Shown in pieces: positions 23,887 through 32,530 of a stretch of 46,984 nucleotides of DNA; position 1 is the first letter of the stretch, and every line of letters starts with the position of its first letter. The notes beneath the pieces were generated by a model that did no database searches, had not been told where the DNA came from, and saw nothing but the letters and a program-made list of their open reading frames with translations. The stretch is from Halorubrum distributum JCM 10118. GTDB taxonomy: Archaea; Halobacteriota; Halobacteria; Halobacteriales; Haloferacaceae. The stretch lies in NCBI RefSeq assembly GCF_000337335.1, contig NZ_AOJN01000022.1:1-46984 (forward strand), read 5' to 3'. The translations under genes and the position numbers were made by a program.

Positions 23887-25173
23887 TCAGTCGATCCGCA
23901 GTTCGCGCTTCTGTTCGACCGCCTCCGCTTCCGCGAAGTCGCCGCCACCGAGCAGCCCGCGGGCCGCCTTCTTCCCCCACTCGACCGCGGGCTGCGTGAA
24001 CGTCGAGACGCTCGCGAGCTCGCCGTAGAGCACGCAGGCGGCCTCCATCCCGAAGAGGAGCTCGCCGAGCGCGCGCTCGTCGACGCGGTCGATCTCGACG
24101 CGCACGTTTGGGACCCCGGCGGCCGCGAGGCTCGCCTCGGTCGCCTCGAACTCGGCGTCGAGGAGCCCGCCGAGCGACGACCCGCCGAGGTACGCAAGGC
24201 CGTCGAGGTCGGTCTCCGGGATCCCCACCTCTGCGCGCTCGGTCGGCCGGATCAGCGAGACGAGCTTGTCCGGCGGGCCGGCGCGGTATAACTGGAGCTG
24301 GGAGTGCTGGTCGGTCGCGCCGAGCGCGCGCGCCGGCGTCTGCCCGAGCCCGTCCTTCCCGAGGCTCTCGGCCCACAGCTGCGCGAACCACTCCGCGAAC
24401 GTCTCCAGCGACTCCGCGTACGGCATCACGGCGTTGGTGCGGGCGCCGCGCTGCGCGAGCGCGTACGTCGCCGCGCCGTAGGCGTAGGCGGGCGAGTCGT
24501 ACAGCGACCCCGCGAGCGACTCCATCCCGTCGCGGCCGCCCGCGAGGACGGCCTCGACGTCGTGGCCCTGGAGCGCGGCGACCGCGAGGCCGACCGTCGA
24601 CAGCGCGGAGAAGCGCCCGGGGACCCCGTCCGGGACCGGGAGCGAGGGCAGGTCGTGGCGGTCGGCCAGCCGGCGGAGGTTCCCTTCCTCGCCCGTGGTG
24701 ACGAGCGTGCGCTCGGTCCAGTCGACGCCCGCGTCGGCCATCGCCTCGCGGACGACGAGGAAGTTCGCGAGCGTCTCCGCGGTCGTCCCCGACTTCGAGA
24801 CGACGTTGACGACGGTGTCGCCCAGCGGGAGGTCGGCGAGCAGCGCCCGCGCGTCGTCGGGGTCGACGTTGTCGAGGACGTACGCGTCCACGTCGCTTTC
24901 GAGGGCGTTCGACAGCGTCGCCGCGCCGAGCGCGCTCCCGCCGATGCCGACCGTGAGCACGGCTTCGGGCCGGTCGAACCCGTCGACCGCGGCGTAGATC
25001 GCGTCCGGGTCCGCGGTCTCCGGGAGGGTCAGGGCGGCGTAGCCGAACTCGTCGTCGGCCATCCCGCCCGCGATCCGCTCGTGTGCGGCCGCGACGCGGT
25101 CGTCGAGTCTGTCCAGCGTTGCCGTCGTGAGCCCCGGGGTCGTCTCCAGGGCGTTTCCGAGGTCCACTCGCAT
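23887..25173 (-). CDS. pgi: glucose-6-phosphate isomerase
   Basis: A 428-residue phosphoglucose isomerase of the conventional PGI superfamily, interconverting glucose-6-phosphate and fructose-6-phosphate in the cytoplasm. Sugar-phosphate-binding motifs are VGIGGSALGA (about 74-83) and VVSKSGTTAET (about 122-132). The segment TPARALGATDQHSQLQLYRA is a PGI signature with the base/ring-opening residues, and the C-terminal Lys lies in EWGKKAA. Many haloarchaea lack a cupin-type PGI and use this form. The start at 25173 is 27 nt after a minus-strand TTTTTAAG box (about 25197-25204). Confidence 0.94.
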   Translation of the reverse strand: MRVDLGNALETTPGLTTATLDRLDDRVAAAHERIAGGMADDEFGYAALTLPETADPDAIYAAVDGFDRPEAVLTVGIGGSALGAATLSNALESDVDAYVLDNVDPDDARALLADLPLGDTVVNVVSKSGTTAETLANFLVVREAMADAGVDWTERTLVTTGEEGNLRRLADRHDLPSLPVPDGVPGRFSALSTVGLAVAALQGHDVEAVLAGGRDGMESLAGSLYDSPAYAYGAATYALAQRGARTNAVMPYAESLETFAEWFAQLWAESLGKDGLGQTPARALGATDQHSQLQLYRAGPPDKLVSLIRPTERAEVGIPETDLDGLAYLGGSSLGGLLDAEFEATEASLAAAGVPNVRVEIDRVDERALGELLFGMEAACVLYGELASVSTFTQPAVEWGKKAARGLLGGGDFAEAEAVEQKRELRID

Positions 25174-25255
25174 ACCTCACTCACCGGGCGAGAGCGACTT
25201 AAAAACCGCCGGCCGGGCCGAGCGCCGCCCGCGCGGGGACGCGGCGACCGGACCG

Positions 25256-26356
25256 TCAGTCGGCCGCTGCGACCGGCCCTTCGTCTTCGAGGGCCGGGCG
25301 ACCGATCAGCCGGTCGACGGAGAGCGGGCCGGCGCCGAGCGCGAAGACGGCCGACGCGAGGCCGAACAGCGCCACGTGAGCGAGGACCGGGTCGTCCGGG
25401 AGGCCGAACAGCGTCGTCGTGAACAGCACGAACGAGAGCGCGGCCGCGCCGCGGGTGAAGAAGCCCGCGATGAGCGCGAGGCCCACGGCGACCTCGGTCA
25501 CGCCCGCGCCGACGACCCACAGCCCCGGATCGACCGGGACCACGGCGGTGAGGTCGTACTTCTCGACGACCCGTAGCGCGCTCGCCGGGTCGGCGAGCTT
25601 CTGGATCAGCCCGAGGTAGACGAACGAGACGCCCATCCCGACCCGGAGCACGGTCGGCACGTAGCGTCGCAGCGGGCCGGTCGACTCGTCCAAGAACGAC
25701 TTCAGGTGGTGGACCGGGTCGATCCGGCCGTAGTACGACCCCGGCGTGCTCGCGACCGCGAGCAGCATGTCGTCGGCGCTCGGCCGACCGCCGCCGAGGA
25801 TCAGCAGCGCCAGGAACACCGGGACGTACTCCACCGCGAGGACGACGAGCGGGTCGACGGCGACGAGCACCCACGCGTACGTCAGCAGGCCGGCCGCGGC
25901 GGTGATCCGCGTCGCGAGCCCGAAGAGGGTGAAGAAGCCGAGCCCGATGAAGAGGACGCGGAGCAGCGGGCTCGTCGCCGGCTCGAACGAGAGCGTCGGC
26001 GCGAACAGGTAGCCCTGGAAGCCGGCGCCCACGAGCGGGAGTCCGACGGCCAGCCGCAGCATCCACGGGACGAGGTCGCCGTAGCCGGCGAGCTTCTCGC
26101 GGAGGACGACGACGTCGACGACGGTCGGGCGCACCCAGAGGTACGCGGCAATTCCGACGGCCGCGAGGAGCCCGGACCCCGCGAACAGCGCCGCGTTGAA
26201 CGGGTCCGACAGCACCTCCGCGGTGAACGCCACCGCGTCGAGCGGATCGCCCGAGTCCTCGGTGACGTAGTCGACGTGGGCCGTGACCGGTCGCGCGACG
26301 AGCGTCGCGAACAGGGCGAACGCGGCGACGGCGACCGATCGGGTACGAACGGACAT
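25256..26356 (-). CDS. DoxX-like membrane protein
   Basis: A 366-residue polytopic membrane protein with a signal-like N-terminus (MSVRTRSVAVAAFALFATLV) and about nine TM helices. The C-terminal half resembles DoxX/terminal quinol oxidase-subunit proteins (TVLRVGMGVSFVYLGLIQKL, GVTEVAVGLALIAGFFTRGA). The N-terminal half has a similar four-helix pattern, so the protein may be an internal duplication. The substrate is unknown; DoxX proteins are tied to redox or thiol metabolism. I chose Met at 26356; a start 24 nt earlier is possible. A weak TATA (about 26380-26388) lies at about -28. Confidence 0.75.
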   Translation of the reverse strand: MSVRTRSVAVAAFALFATLVARPVTAHVDYVTEDSGDPLDAVAFTAEVLSDPFNAALFAGSGLLAAVGIAAYLWVRPTVVDVVVLREKLAGYGDLVPWMLRLAVGLPLVGAGFQGYLFAPTLSFEPATSPLLRVLFIGLGFFTLFGLATRITAAAGLLTYAWVLVAVDPLVVLAVEYVPVFLALLILGGGRPSADDMLLAVASTPGSYYGRIDPVHHLKSFLDESTGPLRRYVPTVLRVGMGVSFVYLGLIQKLADPASALRVVEKYDLTAVVPVDPGLWVVGAGVTEVAVGLALIAGFFTRGAAALSFVLFTTTLFGLPDDPVLAHVALFGLASAVFALGAGPLSVDRLIGRPALEDEGPVAAAD

Positions 26357-26483
26357 ACACCCCGTACGGGCCGAACGCACCTAACGGTATTTCTTCATGA
26401 ACGTTCGAATTCACCGCTGAAACGGGAGTTTCGCGGATTCGAACGTCGACGATACCGCGACGACGGCACCGAACGCCGATCGC

Positions 26484-27041
26484 CTACGGCGCCCGAGAGA
26501 CGACGCCGAACGTCTCCGTCCGGGTGGCGGCCGAGACGACCTCGAGGCCCGCGGCCTCCAGCGCCGCGACGGCGTCTGCGGCGGCGAACCGCTCGTCGAC
26601 CGGCGGCCCCTGCTCGCCGTCGCCGTCGCCGGCCCAGTCGAACGTCACGACGACGCCGCCTGACCGCACGACCCGGGCGATCTCCGCGAGCGCGGCGTCG
26701 CTCGCGAACTCGTGGTACGTCATCGTGGAGACGACGCCGTCGAGCTCGCCGTCGGCGAACGGGAGGTCGGCGACGTCGCTCGCGACGAGCTCGACGCCGT
26801 CGGGGACTCCCTTCTCGCGGTACCGGTCGTGCATCTCGGGCTGGACGTCGACGCCGTAGACGGTCTCGACGCGCGCGGCCACGTCGTCGGTGTAGAAGCC
26901 GGTGCCGCTGCCGAGGTCGGCGACGACCTCGGCGTCGGCCTCGACCAGCGGCCCGACCAGCTCCTCCGCGGACACCCAGCGATAGCGGCCGGGGCGCTCT
27001 AACCGCTCCGCCTGATCGGCGTCGAACGTGTGGAATCCCAT
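26484..27041 (-). CDS. class I SAM-dependent methyltransferase
   Basis: A 185-residue methyltransferase of the Methyltransf_11/25 type. Motif I is VVADLGSGTGFYTDDVA (about 39-55), acidic motif II is VYGVDVQPE, and motif IV is STMTYHEF. The substrate is unknown; the small size suggests a metabolite or arsenite-like target rather than a large RNA or protein. A minus-strand box GTTTTAGC (about 27063-27070) lies 25 nt upstream of the ATG. It is followed by a 127-nt gap before the DoxX-like gene. Confidence 0.85.
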   Translation of the reverse strand: MGFHTFDADQAERLERPGRYRWVSAEELVGPLVEADAEVVADLGSGTGFYTDDVAARVETVYGVDVQPEMHDRYREKGVPDGVELVASDVADLPFADGELDGVVSTMTYHEFASDAALAEIARVVRSGGVVVTFDWAGDGDGEQGPPVDERFAAADAVAALEAAGLEVVSAATRTETFGVVSRAP

Positions 27042-27131
27042 GGGCGGTCTTGTGCGCCAAGTGCTAAAACGCGTCCGGTCGAGCGGCGCGCGGTCGCGTC
27101 CGACTCGGAGCCGAGCGACCCCGCCCGCGGC

Positions 27132-28274
27132 TCACCACTCCCGTTCCAGCGCGCCGAGGAGTCGGTCGACCTCGGCCTCGGTCGAGATCGCGTGGACCGA
27201 CGCGCGGATCCCGTTCGGATGCGGCAGCGACCGGACGACGATGTCGTCGTCGGCCAGCCGCTCGACGGTCGCCTCCGGGTCGTCGACGTCGATCGTGACG
27301 AGCCCGGACTCGTACGCCCGCGGGCTGAGGAGTCGGTCGTCGGGAACGCCCGCCTTCAGCCGGTCGGTGAGCGACTCGATCCGCGACTCGATCACGTCGA
27401 GGCCGACGGCGTCGATCGCGTCGAGCGCCTCGACGAGGCCGACGTGGGCCGCGGCCGTCGTCGTCCCGATCTCGAAGCGCCCCGCCGCGGGCTTGAACTC
27501 GATCTCGTCACCGGTCGGGTCCTCGACGCCCCGGTAGCCGACGGCGTGGGGTTCGAGGTCGGCCGCGGCGTCGCGGTCGACGTAGAGGAAGCCGGCGCCC
27601 CACGGGCCGAGCGTCCACTTGTGGCCGGCGGCCGCGACCGCGTCGGCGCCCCACTCGTGGACGTCCATCGGGACCTGACCGGGCGACTGGACCGCGTCGA
27701 CGAGGGTGAACGCGCCCGCGTCGTTCGCGACCTCGACGAGGTCGGCGACGGGGAGGCGGGTGCCGTGGGTCCACGTGATCGCGCTGAAGCAGACGAGGCG
27801 GGCGTCCGCGACCGCCTCGGCGTACTCGTCGCGGTCGACGCGGCCGTCCTCCGTCTCCAACACGCGCACCTCGACGCCCTCGCGTTCGAGGCGCTTCCAC
27901 GGGAGGACGCCGGCCGGGTGTTCGAGGTCGGTCCGGACGACGATGTCGCCCGGTTCCCAGTCTATCGCGCCGGCGACGCGGTTGATCCCGTCGGTCGTGC
28001 TCTCGGTGAGCGCGATCTCCGCCGGGTCGGCGCCGACGAACTCGGCGATCCGCTCGCGCACCCGGTCGTACGTCTCGAACGCGTGTCCGTACGGGTCGGT
28101 CGTCGCGGAGCCGTACTCGTGGTCCGCGACGAACGACCCGGCCGCCTCGACGACGTACTCGGGGCTCGGTCCGTGCGCGCCGAAGTTGAAGTACGCCGCG
28201 TCGCCGAGGGCCGGGACGTCCGCGCGAAGCTCTCTGGGGGTCATACGGTCGTCGTCGAGTTGGATCGTTCTCAT
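27132..28274 (-). CDS. class V aminotransferase, cysteine desulfurase-like
   Basis: A 380-residue fold-type I PLP enzyme in the class V group (NifS/SufS/CsdA, isopenicillin epimerase-like). Cofactor residues are ESTTDGINRV, DLEHPAGVLPW (His119), LVDAVQSPGQ (Asp193) and the Schiff-base Lys219 in AAGHKWTLGP. The active-site Cys loop of true cysteine desulfurases is not evident, so it may be a lyase or epimerase. It begins 40 nt after the thioredoxin stop with no TATA box between, so they are probably one transcript. An internal Met at 28244 (MTPRELRADV) is an alternative start. Confidence 0.82.
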   Translation of the reverse strand: MRTIQLDDDRMTPRELRADVPALGDAAYFNFGAHGPSPEYVVEAAGSFVADHEYGSATTDPYGHAFETYDRVRERIAEFVGADPAEIALTESTTDGINRVAGAIDWEPGDIVVRTDLEHPAGVLPWKRLEREGVEVRVLETEDGRVDRDEYAEAVADARLVCFSAITWTHGTRLPVADLVEVANDAGAFTLVDAVQSPGQVPMDVHEWGADAVAAAGHKWTLGPWGAGFLYVDRDAAADLEPHAVGYRGVEDPTGDEIEFKPAAGRFEIGTTTAAAHVGLVEALDAIDAVGLDVIESRIESLTDRLKAGVPDDRLLSPRAYESGLVTIDVDDPEATVERLADDDIVVRSLPHPNGIRASVHAISTEAEVDRLLGALEREW

Positions 28275-28314
28275 GGTGTCGGTTTCGGCGGCGCCGCGGC
28301 GGGTCTCGCTCGGA

Positions 28315-28653
28315 TCAGGCGTCGGCCTGGCGGACCGCGTCCGCCAGCGCCTCCTCGGTCTGCGCGCCGACCATCCGATTGACCAGTTCGCCGTCCGCGA
28401 ACACGAGCAGCGTCGGGATGCCCTGAACGCCGTACTCGCCGGCCAGCGCCTGGTGGACGTCGACGTCGACCTTCAGCACCGCGGCATCGGTGTCTTCCGC
28501 GACCGCCTCGACGGCGGGCTCCATCATCTGGCACGGACCGCACCAGTCGGCGTAGAAGTCCACGAGGACGACGCCGTCGGCGACGTGCTCGTCGAACGCG
28601 TCGGCGTCGGTCAGCTGGATCGGCTCTCCGGGTGCGGCTTCTGTCGAACTCAT
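28315..28653 (-). CDS. thioredoxin
   Basis: A 112-residue thioredoxin with the redox motif DFYADWCGPCQMM (Cys38, Cys41) and the cis-Pro loop GIPTLLVF. It reduces protein disulfides in the cytoplasm; no signal peptide is present. The start at 28653 is 26 nt from a minus-strand box (ATTATTAC, about 28674-28681). Longer in-frame sequence upstream lies beyond the promoter. The downstream class V aminotransferase shares the transcript, which suggests the thioredoxin may reduce it or act in sulfur transfer. Confidence 0.94.
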   Translation of the reverse strand: MSSTEAAPGEPIQLTDADAFDEHVADGVVLVDFYADWCGPCQMMEPAVEAVAEDTDAAVLKVDVDVHQALAGEYGVQGIPTLLVFADGELVNRMVGAQTEEALADAVRQADA

Positions 28654-28884
28654 ACCAAGCCGTACGCGCCTCGTGGTAATAATGGTTTTGGATAGTTTCC
28701 ACAATACTACGATGACGCAGATGCGCGGTTCCCGTCCGGCTCCGTCGCGATGCGGACCGATGCGGTCGCTATCGGCGTTCGAAAACCGGTACGGTCGGAC
28801 GAGCGGTCGCCCGACCGGGGTCGTATCGGAGTGGAGAGAAACCGCGAGAGGTCGGTCGACAGCGACGCAGTGCGGGTCGTTCGA

Positions 28885-29169
28885 TTACTGAATGTGGCCT
28901 TCGCGGCGGAGCTGGTCGGCGTCCTCGTCCTCGTACCGCCACTCGACGTTCGCCTTCTCGTCCTGCCAGTCCCACGGTTCGGCGAGGACCACGTCGCCCT
29001 CGCTGATCCACGTTCGGTACTTCATGCGGCCGGGGATCCGGCCGAGCCGCTCCTCGCCGTCGGCGCAGCGCAGCTGAACGTGGTTGCCGCCGAGGTGTTC
29101 CGTCACCACGGCGAACACTTCGTCGTCGTTGGGCATGCGGAGGTTCTTCCGCCCGGATTCTTCGCTCAT
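28885..29169 (-). CDS. eif1A: translation initiation factor aIF-1A
   Basis: A 94-residue archaeal initiation factor 1A, an OB-fold protein that binds the 30S A site during initiation. Recognisable segments are [40 protein letters not shown] and [20 protein letters not shown]. Its length is typical of archaea, without the long eukaryotic tails. The minus-strand TATA (CTTATACG, about 29191-29198) is 26 nt before the ATG at 29169. A kinase-like gene lies 100 nt upstream on the same strand. Confidence 0.96.
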   Translation of the reverse strand: MSEESGRKNLRMPNDDEVFAVVTEHLGGNHVQLRCADGEERLGRIPGRMKYRTWISEGDVVLAEPWDWQDEKANVEWRYEDEDADQLRREGHIQ

Positions 29170-29269
29170 ACCACCAGTAGTGCGTTCGCCCGTATAAGTG
29201 ATTGGAGACGCGTGTGTACCCCCGTCATGCGATCTGCTCGCACGACAGCCGAGCCGTGGACGCCGCCGC

Positions 29270-29950
29270 CTACTCCGCGTCGGTGACCGGGGCCGAGCGG
29301 TCGCCGTGACCGCTCGGCTGGTCTTCGCCGGCCCCGCTCTCCCCGAACGCGGCATCGACCTGCGCGAACGTCTCCGCCTCCGTGCCGGAGTTGTCGACGA
29401 CGACGTGGTCGGTCGCCACCTCGTCGAACAGCTCCTTGAAGTGGAGGTGGATATCGAAGTCGGCGTCGCTGATCCCGTCGCGGCGCTCGATCCGGCGCTC
29501 GACGACGGCCTCGTCGCAGGCGACCTCGACGAGGTCGAACTGGGCGGCGGCCGCGGCGGCGGTCTCGCGGGCGTCCGCCCGGAACCGGGCGTCCGCGAAC
29601 GTCGCGTCGAGGACGACGGCGTCGCCGGCGTCGACGTCGTCGCGGGCGCGCGCGAGGAGTTCGGCGTAGACGGCTTCGGTCTCCGCGTCGGTGTACTCGG
29701 GGTCGTCGAACAGCTCCTTGCGAATCACGTCGGTCCGGCGGATCCGCCCGTCGACGTGGGCCGCGACCCGCTCGGCGACGGTCGTCTTCCCGACGCCGGG
29801 CAGGCCGCAGACGACGACCAGCCGTCCGGCTGAGGGGCCGTCGTCGTCGGCGACCGAGGTCGACCGCGTCGGAGCGAGAGAATCCGCCGCGTCACCGTTC
29901 GAAGTCGGCGATTCGTCCCGGTCCGGCGTTCGACCGCCTCGGTCACTCAT
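29270..29950 (-). CDS. P-loop predicted kinase
   Basis: A 226-residue P-loop NTPase with an acidic N-terminal tail of about 40 residues. Walker A is [16 protein letters not shown] (about 48-63). A second motif [12 protein letters not shown] resembles the substrate-binding loop of predicted kinases (AAA_33/zeta-toxin-like), and [13 protein letters not shown] is a Walker B-like strand. It may phosphorylate a small molecule or nucleotide; the substrate is not evident. No antitoxin-like partner is present. A minus-strand TCTTTTAG box (about 29973-29980) lies about 27 nt from the ATG. Confidence 0.75.
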   Translation of the reverse strand: MSDRGGRTPDRDESPTSNGDAADSLAPTRSTSVADDDGPSAGRLVVVCGLPGVGKTTVAERVAAHVDGRIRRTDVIRKELFDDPEYTDAETEAVYAELLARARDDVDAGDAVVLDATFADARFRADARETAAAAAAQFDLVEVACDEAVVERRIERRDGISDADFDIHLHFKELFDEVATDHVVVDNSGTEAETFAQVDAAFGESGAGEDQPSGHGDRSAPVTDAE

Positions 29951-30014
29951 CTACCGGTATCCTCCGTGGTGAGCTAAAAGAAAGTTCGCATCCGAAGGTC
30001 GCTGCGGGCGATCC

Positions 30015-30321
30015 TCACGCTTCACCCTTGGCCTGCCACGCGCGGCGCGCTTCGAGCGCGAGACGAGCGGTCTCGGTGAGTCGGTACTCGTTGGTGCGCC
30101 TGTCGCGTGCCTCCTTGGCGACGAGGTCGCGCTCGACGAGCCTGTCGAGGTTCTGGTAGAGGCGGCTGGTGGTTGATCGCCTCGCCGTAGTAGTCGGCGA
30201 GGTCCGCCTTCAGGGCCGTCCCCTTGCGGGCGTTCTCGTGAGAGAGCGCCCAGAGGAGTTCGCGCTGGAAGGCGGTGAGGTCCGCGAGCGCATTGCGGTC
30301 AGGCGCGCACTCCGCGCTCAT
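30015..30321 (-). pseudogene. PadR-like winged-helix regulator, frameshifted
   Basis: The first 51 codons encode a PadR-like DNA-binding start (LADLTAFQRELLWALSHEN, ADLADYYGEAINH). After the CCACCAGCC segment (30165-30173) the family continues in another frame: SRLYQNLDRLVERDLVAKEA, then TNEYRLTETARLALEARRAW, ending at a TGA (30015-30017). Removing one C restores a single frame of about 101 residues. This is a broken gene or a sequencing error. Its ATG overlaps the stop of the tiny zinc-finger gene (ATGA). Related PadR regulators control accessory or viral genes in haloarchaea. Confidence 0.75.
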
Positions 30322-30464
30322 GCGTCGGCCTCCGCGCAGTCGCGACAGACAGCGACGCCGCGTGCGGCGTCGAAGCCGTCAGCCGGCGCTGGGCAGCGTG
30401 CGCAGTCGGTGGGCTCGCTCGATTCGCCGGTCGTCGCGCAGGGCTTAATCCCCGCAGTTGTCAT
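30318..30464 (-). CDS. 48-residue cysteine-rich (zinc-ribbon-like) protein
   Basis: A short reading frame, MTTAGIKPCATTG...DCARCPAPADG...VAVCRDCAEADA, with CxxC pairs at Cys21/Cys24 and Cys40/Cys43, a treble-clef or ribbon pattern likely to bind zinc. A TATA-like CATAAACA (about 30484-30491, minus strand) is 24 nt upstream of the ATG. Its stop overlaps the start of the PadR-like gene, so the two form a coupled pair. Such tiny zinc proteins are common in haloarchaeal accessory regions. The function is unknown. Confidence 0.65.
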   Translation of the reverse strand: MTTAGIKPCATTGESSEPTDCARCPAPADGFDAARGVAVCRDCAEADA

Positions 30465-30618
30465 CGTTAATCTGGCAGAAGTGTTTATGATTTGATTTTA
30501 ATTTCTGCTCTACCTATGATGCTATATTGAAGTCGGTCTCTACTTGGTCGCGTTTGTGATTCTCGTCGTCCTCGTTGCGGATCGCATAGCTGAACATTAG
30601 CTTCTAAGCCCACCTCAG
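30465..30618. other. AT-richer accessory intergenic stretch
   Basis: This 154-nt region has lower GC than its surroundings (runs such as GATTTTAATTTC near 30493-30505). It holds the promoter of the zinc-finger gene at its left edge. I see no coding frame. Composition supports foreign origin of the 30-33 kb patch. Confidence 0.5.
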
Positions 30619-30915
30619 CTAGGCTTCCTCGTCAGACGGCGGCCGCTTCGAGAGCCGATCGAACCGGTCCTGTGCCGCCGCTTTCCGGTCCTCAGTCTGC
30701 TGGGGCTTGTACGAGGCAGATTCGATACGCCCGTCACTGAGCGTCACCGAGAGAATCGCGTCGGCGTGTTGTCCGTCCGACGGGAGCCGTGAGGCGTCCA
30801 GCACCGCGTTCCCGACCTCCTCGCCGTCGCGCTCGAAGAACACGGTCGCGAGCCCGTCTTCGACGTTGTCGACGACCGCGGTGTACTCGCCGTCGGGAAG
30901 CTCGATAGCAGTCAT
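30619..30915 (-). CDS. DUF3006 family protein
   Basis: A 98-residue protein recognised as DUF3006: LPDGEYTAVVDNVEDGLATV, a middle AVLDASRLPSDGQHADAILS and the C-terminal AAQDRFDRLSKRPPS. It is a small beta-rich domain with a charged helical tail. The function is unknown. Its ATG overlaps the stop of the upstream MBL-fold gene (ATGA), so the two are translated together. DUF3006 genes often follow ComEC-like MBL hydrolase genes, in bacteria as well, and probably act with them. Confidence 0.85.
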   Translation of the reverse strand: MTAIELPDGEYTAVVDNVEDGLATVFFERDGEEVGNAVLDASRLPSDGQHADAILSVTLSDGRIESASYKPQQTEDRKAAAQDRFDRLSKRPPSDEEA

Positions 30916-32351
30916 TCGTAGCTCACCTCAAGGACGTGTTCCCCGTCAGCGTTCGAGAGTATCACTGTGTCGCCGGCGTTGTTCCAGATCGGCGACCCCG
31001 CTCCCCAGTACAGTTCGGTGTCGGTGTCCGTCCCGCTCCCCGTCCGGAGCGTCGCCGAGGCGCCCGCGTCGAGCGTGAACCCCTGCGGGAATTCGTAGCT
31101 GTGTGCCGCCTCGTCTTCGACGGTCCACCCGGACAGGTCGATCGGCTCGTCGCCCGTGTTCTCGAAGACGACGTACTCGTCGTTGAGGTTCTCCTGATCG
31201 TCGCCCTCGGCGTCCGCGTTGATCGTCGCGACCTCCAGCGCCGCGGCCGGGTCGGTCGACGCCGTCTCGTTCTCGTCGTCGGTGTCGTCGCCGCCGTCGT
31301 CAGTTCCGTCACCGGAACCGCCGTCAACTGGGTCGCCGCCGAGTCGCGTGCGTTCGACGACTTCGCCGCTCGTGCCGGGTTCGATCGGCTCGGCGTCGCG
31401 GATCGAGAGCGGGTCGGTGGGCGCGTCTCGTTGCGTCCGTATCGAGACGCCGTTCCCGTCGCTCACGAGGACGATGTTCCCGTGCGTGGCGGTCCAGTAC
31501 GTCGGAATCGACCGATCCGCGAAGCGCCGGAGGACCTCCTCGGTCGGGTGCCCATACCGCGAGTCGTACGCGCTCGACACGACGACCGCCTGCGGCGCCA
31601 CCGCATCGAGGAACGGCTCACTCGACGAGCTCGACGAGCCGTGGTGGCCGGCCTTCAGCACCGTCGACTGTAACTCCGCGCCGTACGTGTCGATCAGGTA
31701 CTCCTCCTGGTCGTCTTCGGCGTCGCCGGAGAGCAGGAAGCTCGTCTCGCCGTGTGTGAGCTTGAGCACGATGCTGTTCTCGTTGCGCGCCTCGTTTTCG
31801 AGGTACGGCTCGGGCGGCCCGAGCACGTCGACGTCGACCGCACCGAACGAGATGGTGTCCCCCTCTCGCGTCTCGTACAGCGTCACGTCGTGTTCTTCGA
31901 CGGCGTCGAGGTACTCGGCGTAGGTCTGCGTACTCGCGGCGATCCCGGGATCGTAGACGGCGCCGATCCCCTCGGCTTCCGTCTCGTAGTAGTCGATGAT
32001 CGCCGCGTTGCCGCCGATGTGGTCCGCGTCGTTGTGCGAGGTTACGAGGTGGTCGATACGCGTGATATCGTGCCGCTGGAGGTACTCCAAGACGTACTCG
32101 CCGTCGTCGTTGTAATGCCCCGTGTCGACGAGCATCGTCTCGCCCTCCGGCCCGACGACGAGCGTACTGACTGATTGGCCGACGTTGATGTAGTGGACCT
32201 CGACGGTCCCGTTCGCTGCTTCGACTGTCGGTTGGTCGCCCGTGTCCGGTCCGGTCGGTACCTGCTCGCCGGGTACCGCGGCGATACAGCCCGCGAGGAA
32301 GACGACTCCCACAATCAGGAGGACCTTGAACGCATCCCCTGTTCGTTTCAT
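30912..32351 (-). CDS. secreted ComEC-like MBL-fold hydrolase with lamin-tail domain
   Basis: A 479-residue lipoprotein (signal peptide, Cys22 in FLAGC). Residues about 50-310 form a metallo-beta-lactamase domain of the ComEC C-terminal type: HYINVGQSVSTLVVGPEG, DTGHYNDDG, the metal motif TSHNDADHIGG (His106, Asp110, His111), LSGDAEDDQEE and LKAGHHGSSSSSSEPFL. An acidic linker leads to a lamin-tail domain (about 370-479: DEYVVFENTGDEPIDLSGWT, WNNAGDTVILSN). Lamin-tail domains occur with extracellular nucleases, so DNA or phosphodiester hydrolysis outside the cell is plausible but inferred. It lacks the ComEC membrane channel. No clear TATA box is seen upstream of the ATG. Confidence 0.87.
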   Translation of the reverse strand: MKRTGDAFKVLLIVGVVFLAGCIAAVPGEQVPTGPDTGDQPTVEAANGTVEVHYINVGQSVSTLVVGPEGETMLVDTGHYNDDGEYVLEYLQRHDITRIDHLVTSHNDADHIGGNAAIIDYYETEAEGIGAVYDPGIAASTQTYAEYLDAVEEHDVTLYETREGDTISFGAVDVDVLGPPEPYLENEARNENSIVLKLTHGETSFLLSGDAEDDQEEYLIDTYGAELQSTVLKAGHHGSSSSSSEPFLDAVAPQAVVVSSAYDSRYGHPTEEVLRRFADRSIPTYWTATHGNIVLVSDGNGVSIRTQRDAPTDPLSIRDAEPIEPGTSGEVVERTRLGGDPVDGGSGDGTDDGGDDTDDENETASTDPAAALEVATINADAEGDDQENLNDEYVVFENTGDEPIDLSGWTVEDEAAHSYEFPQGFTLDAGASATLRTGSGTDTDTELYWGAGSPIWNNAGDTVILSNADGEHVLEVSYE

Positions 32352-32530
32352 ACTTCCTTAACATCTCAAAGGAGCAAAGAACTATGGGTCCGTTAACAAT
32401 CCTCAGGGTTAGATCAGAAGACGGGGTGGACGGCACGCACGAGAACGGGATAGCGGCTAAAACCAGTCTGCCCAACTCTCGAATCCCTCCGACCGCATTC
32501 TCCGCGCCAGCAGGCGCCGAGAAAGCGCCG

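Noticed and set aside
27132-28274. Cysteine desulfurase (SufS) assignment
   Set aside because: The PLP-binding motifs fit the class, but the conserved catalytic Cys loop could not be seen and no suf genes are adjacent.
29270-29950. Zeta-type toxin
   Set aside because: The P-loop resembles that group, but there is no adjacent antitoxin and the promoter is independent; a metabolic kinase is more likely.
30165-30173. Programmed frameshift in the PadR-like gene
   Set aside because: No slippery heptamer or downstream pseudoknot is evident, so a simple indel or sequencing error is more likely. Kept only as a possibility to test.
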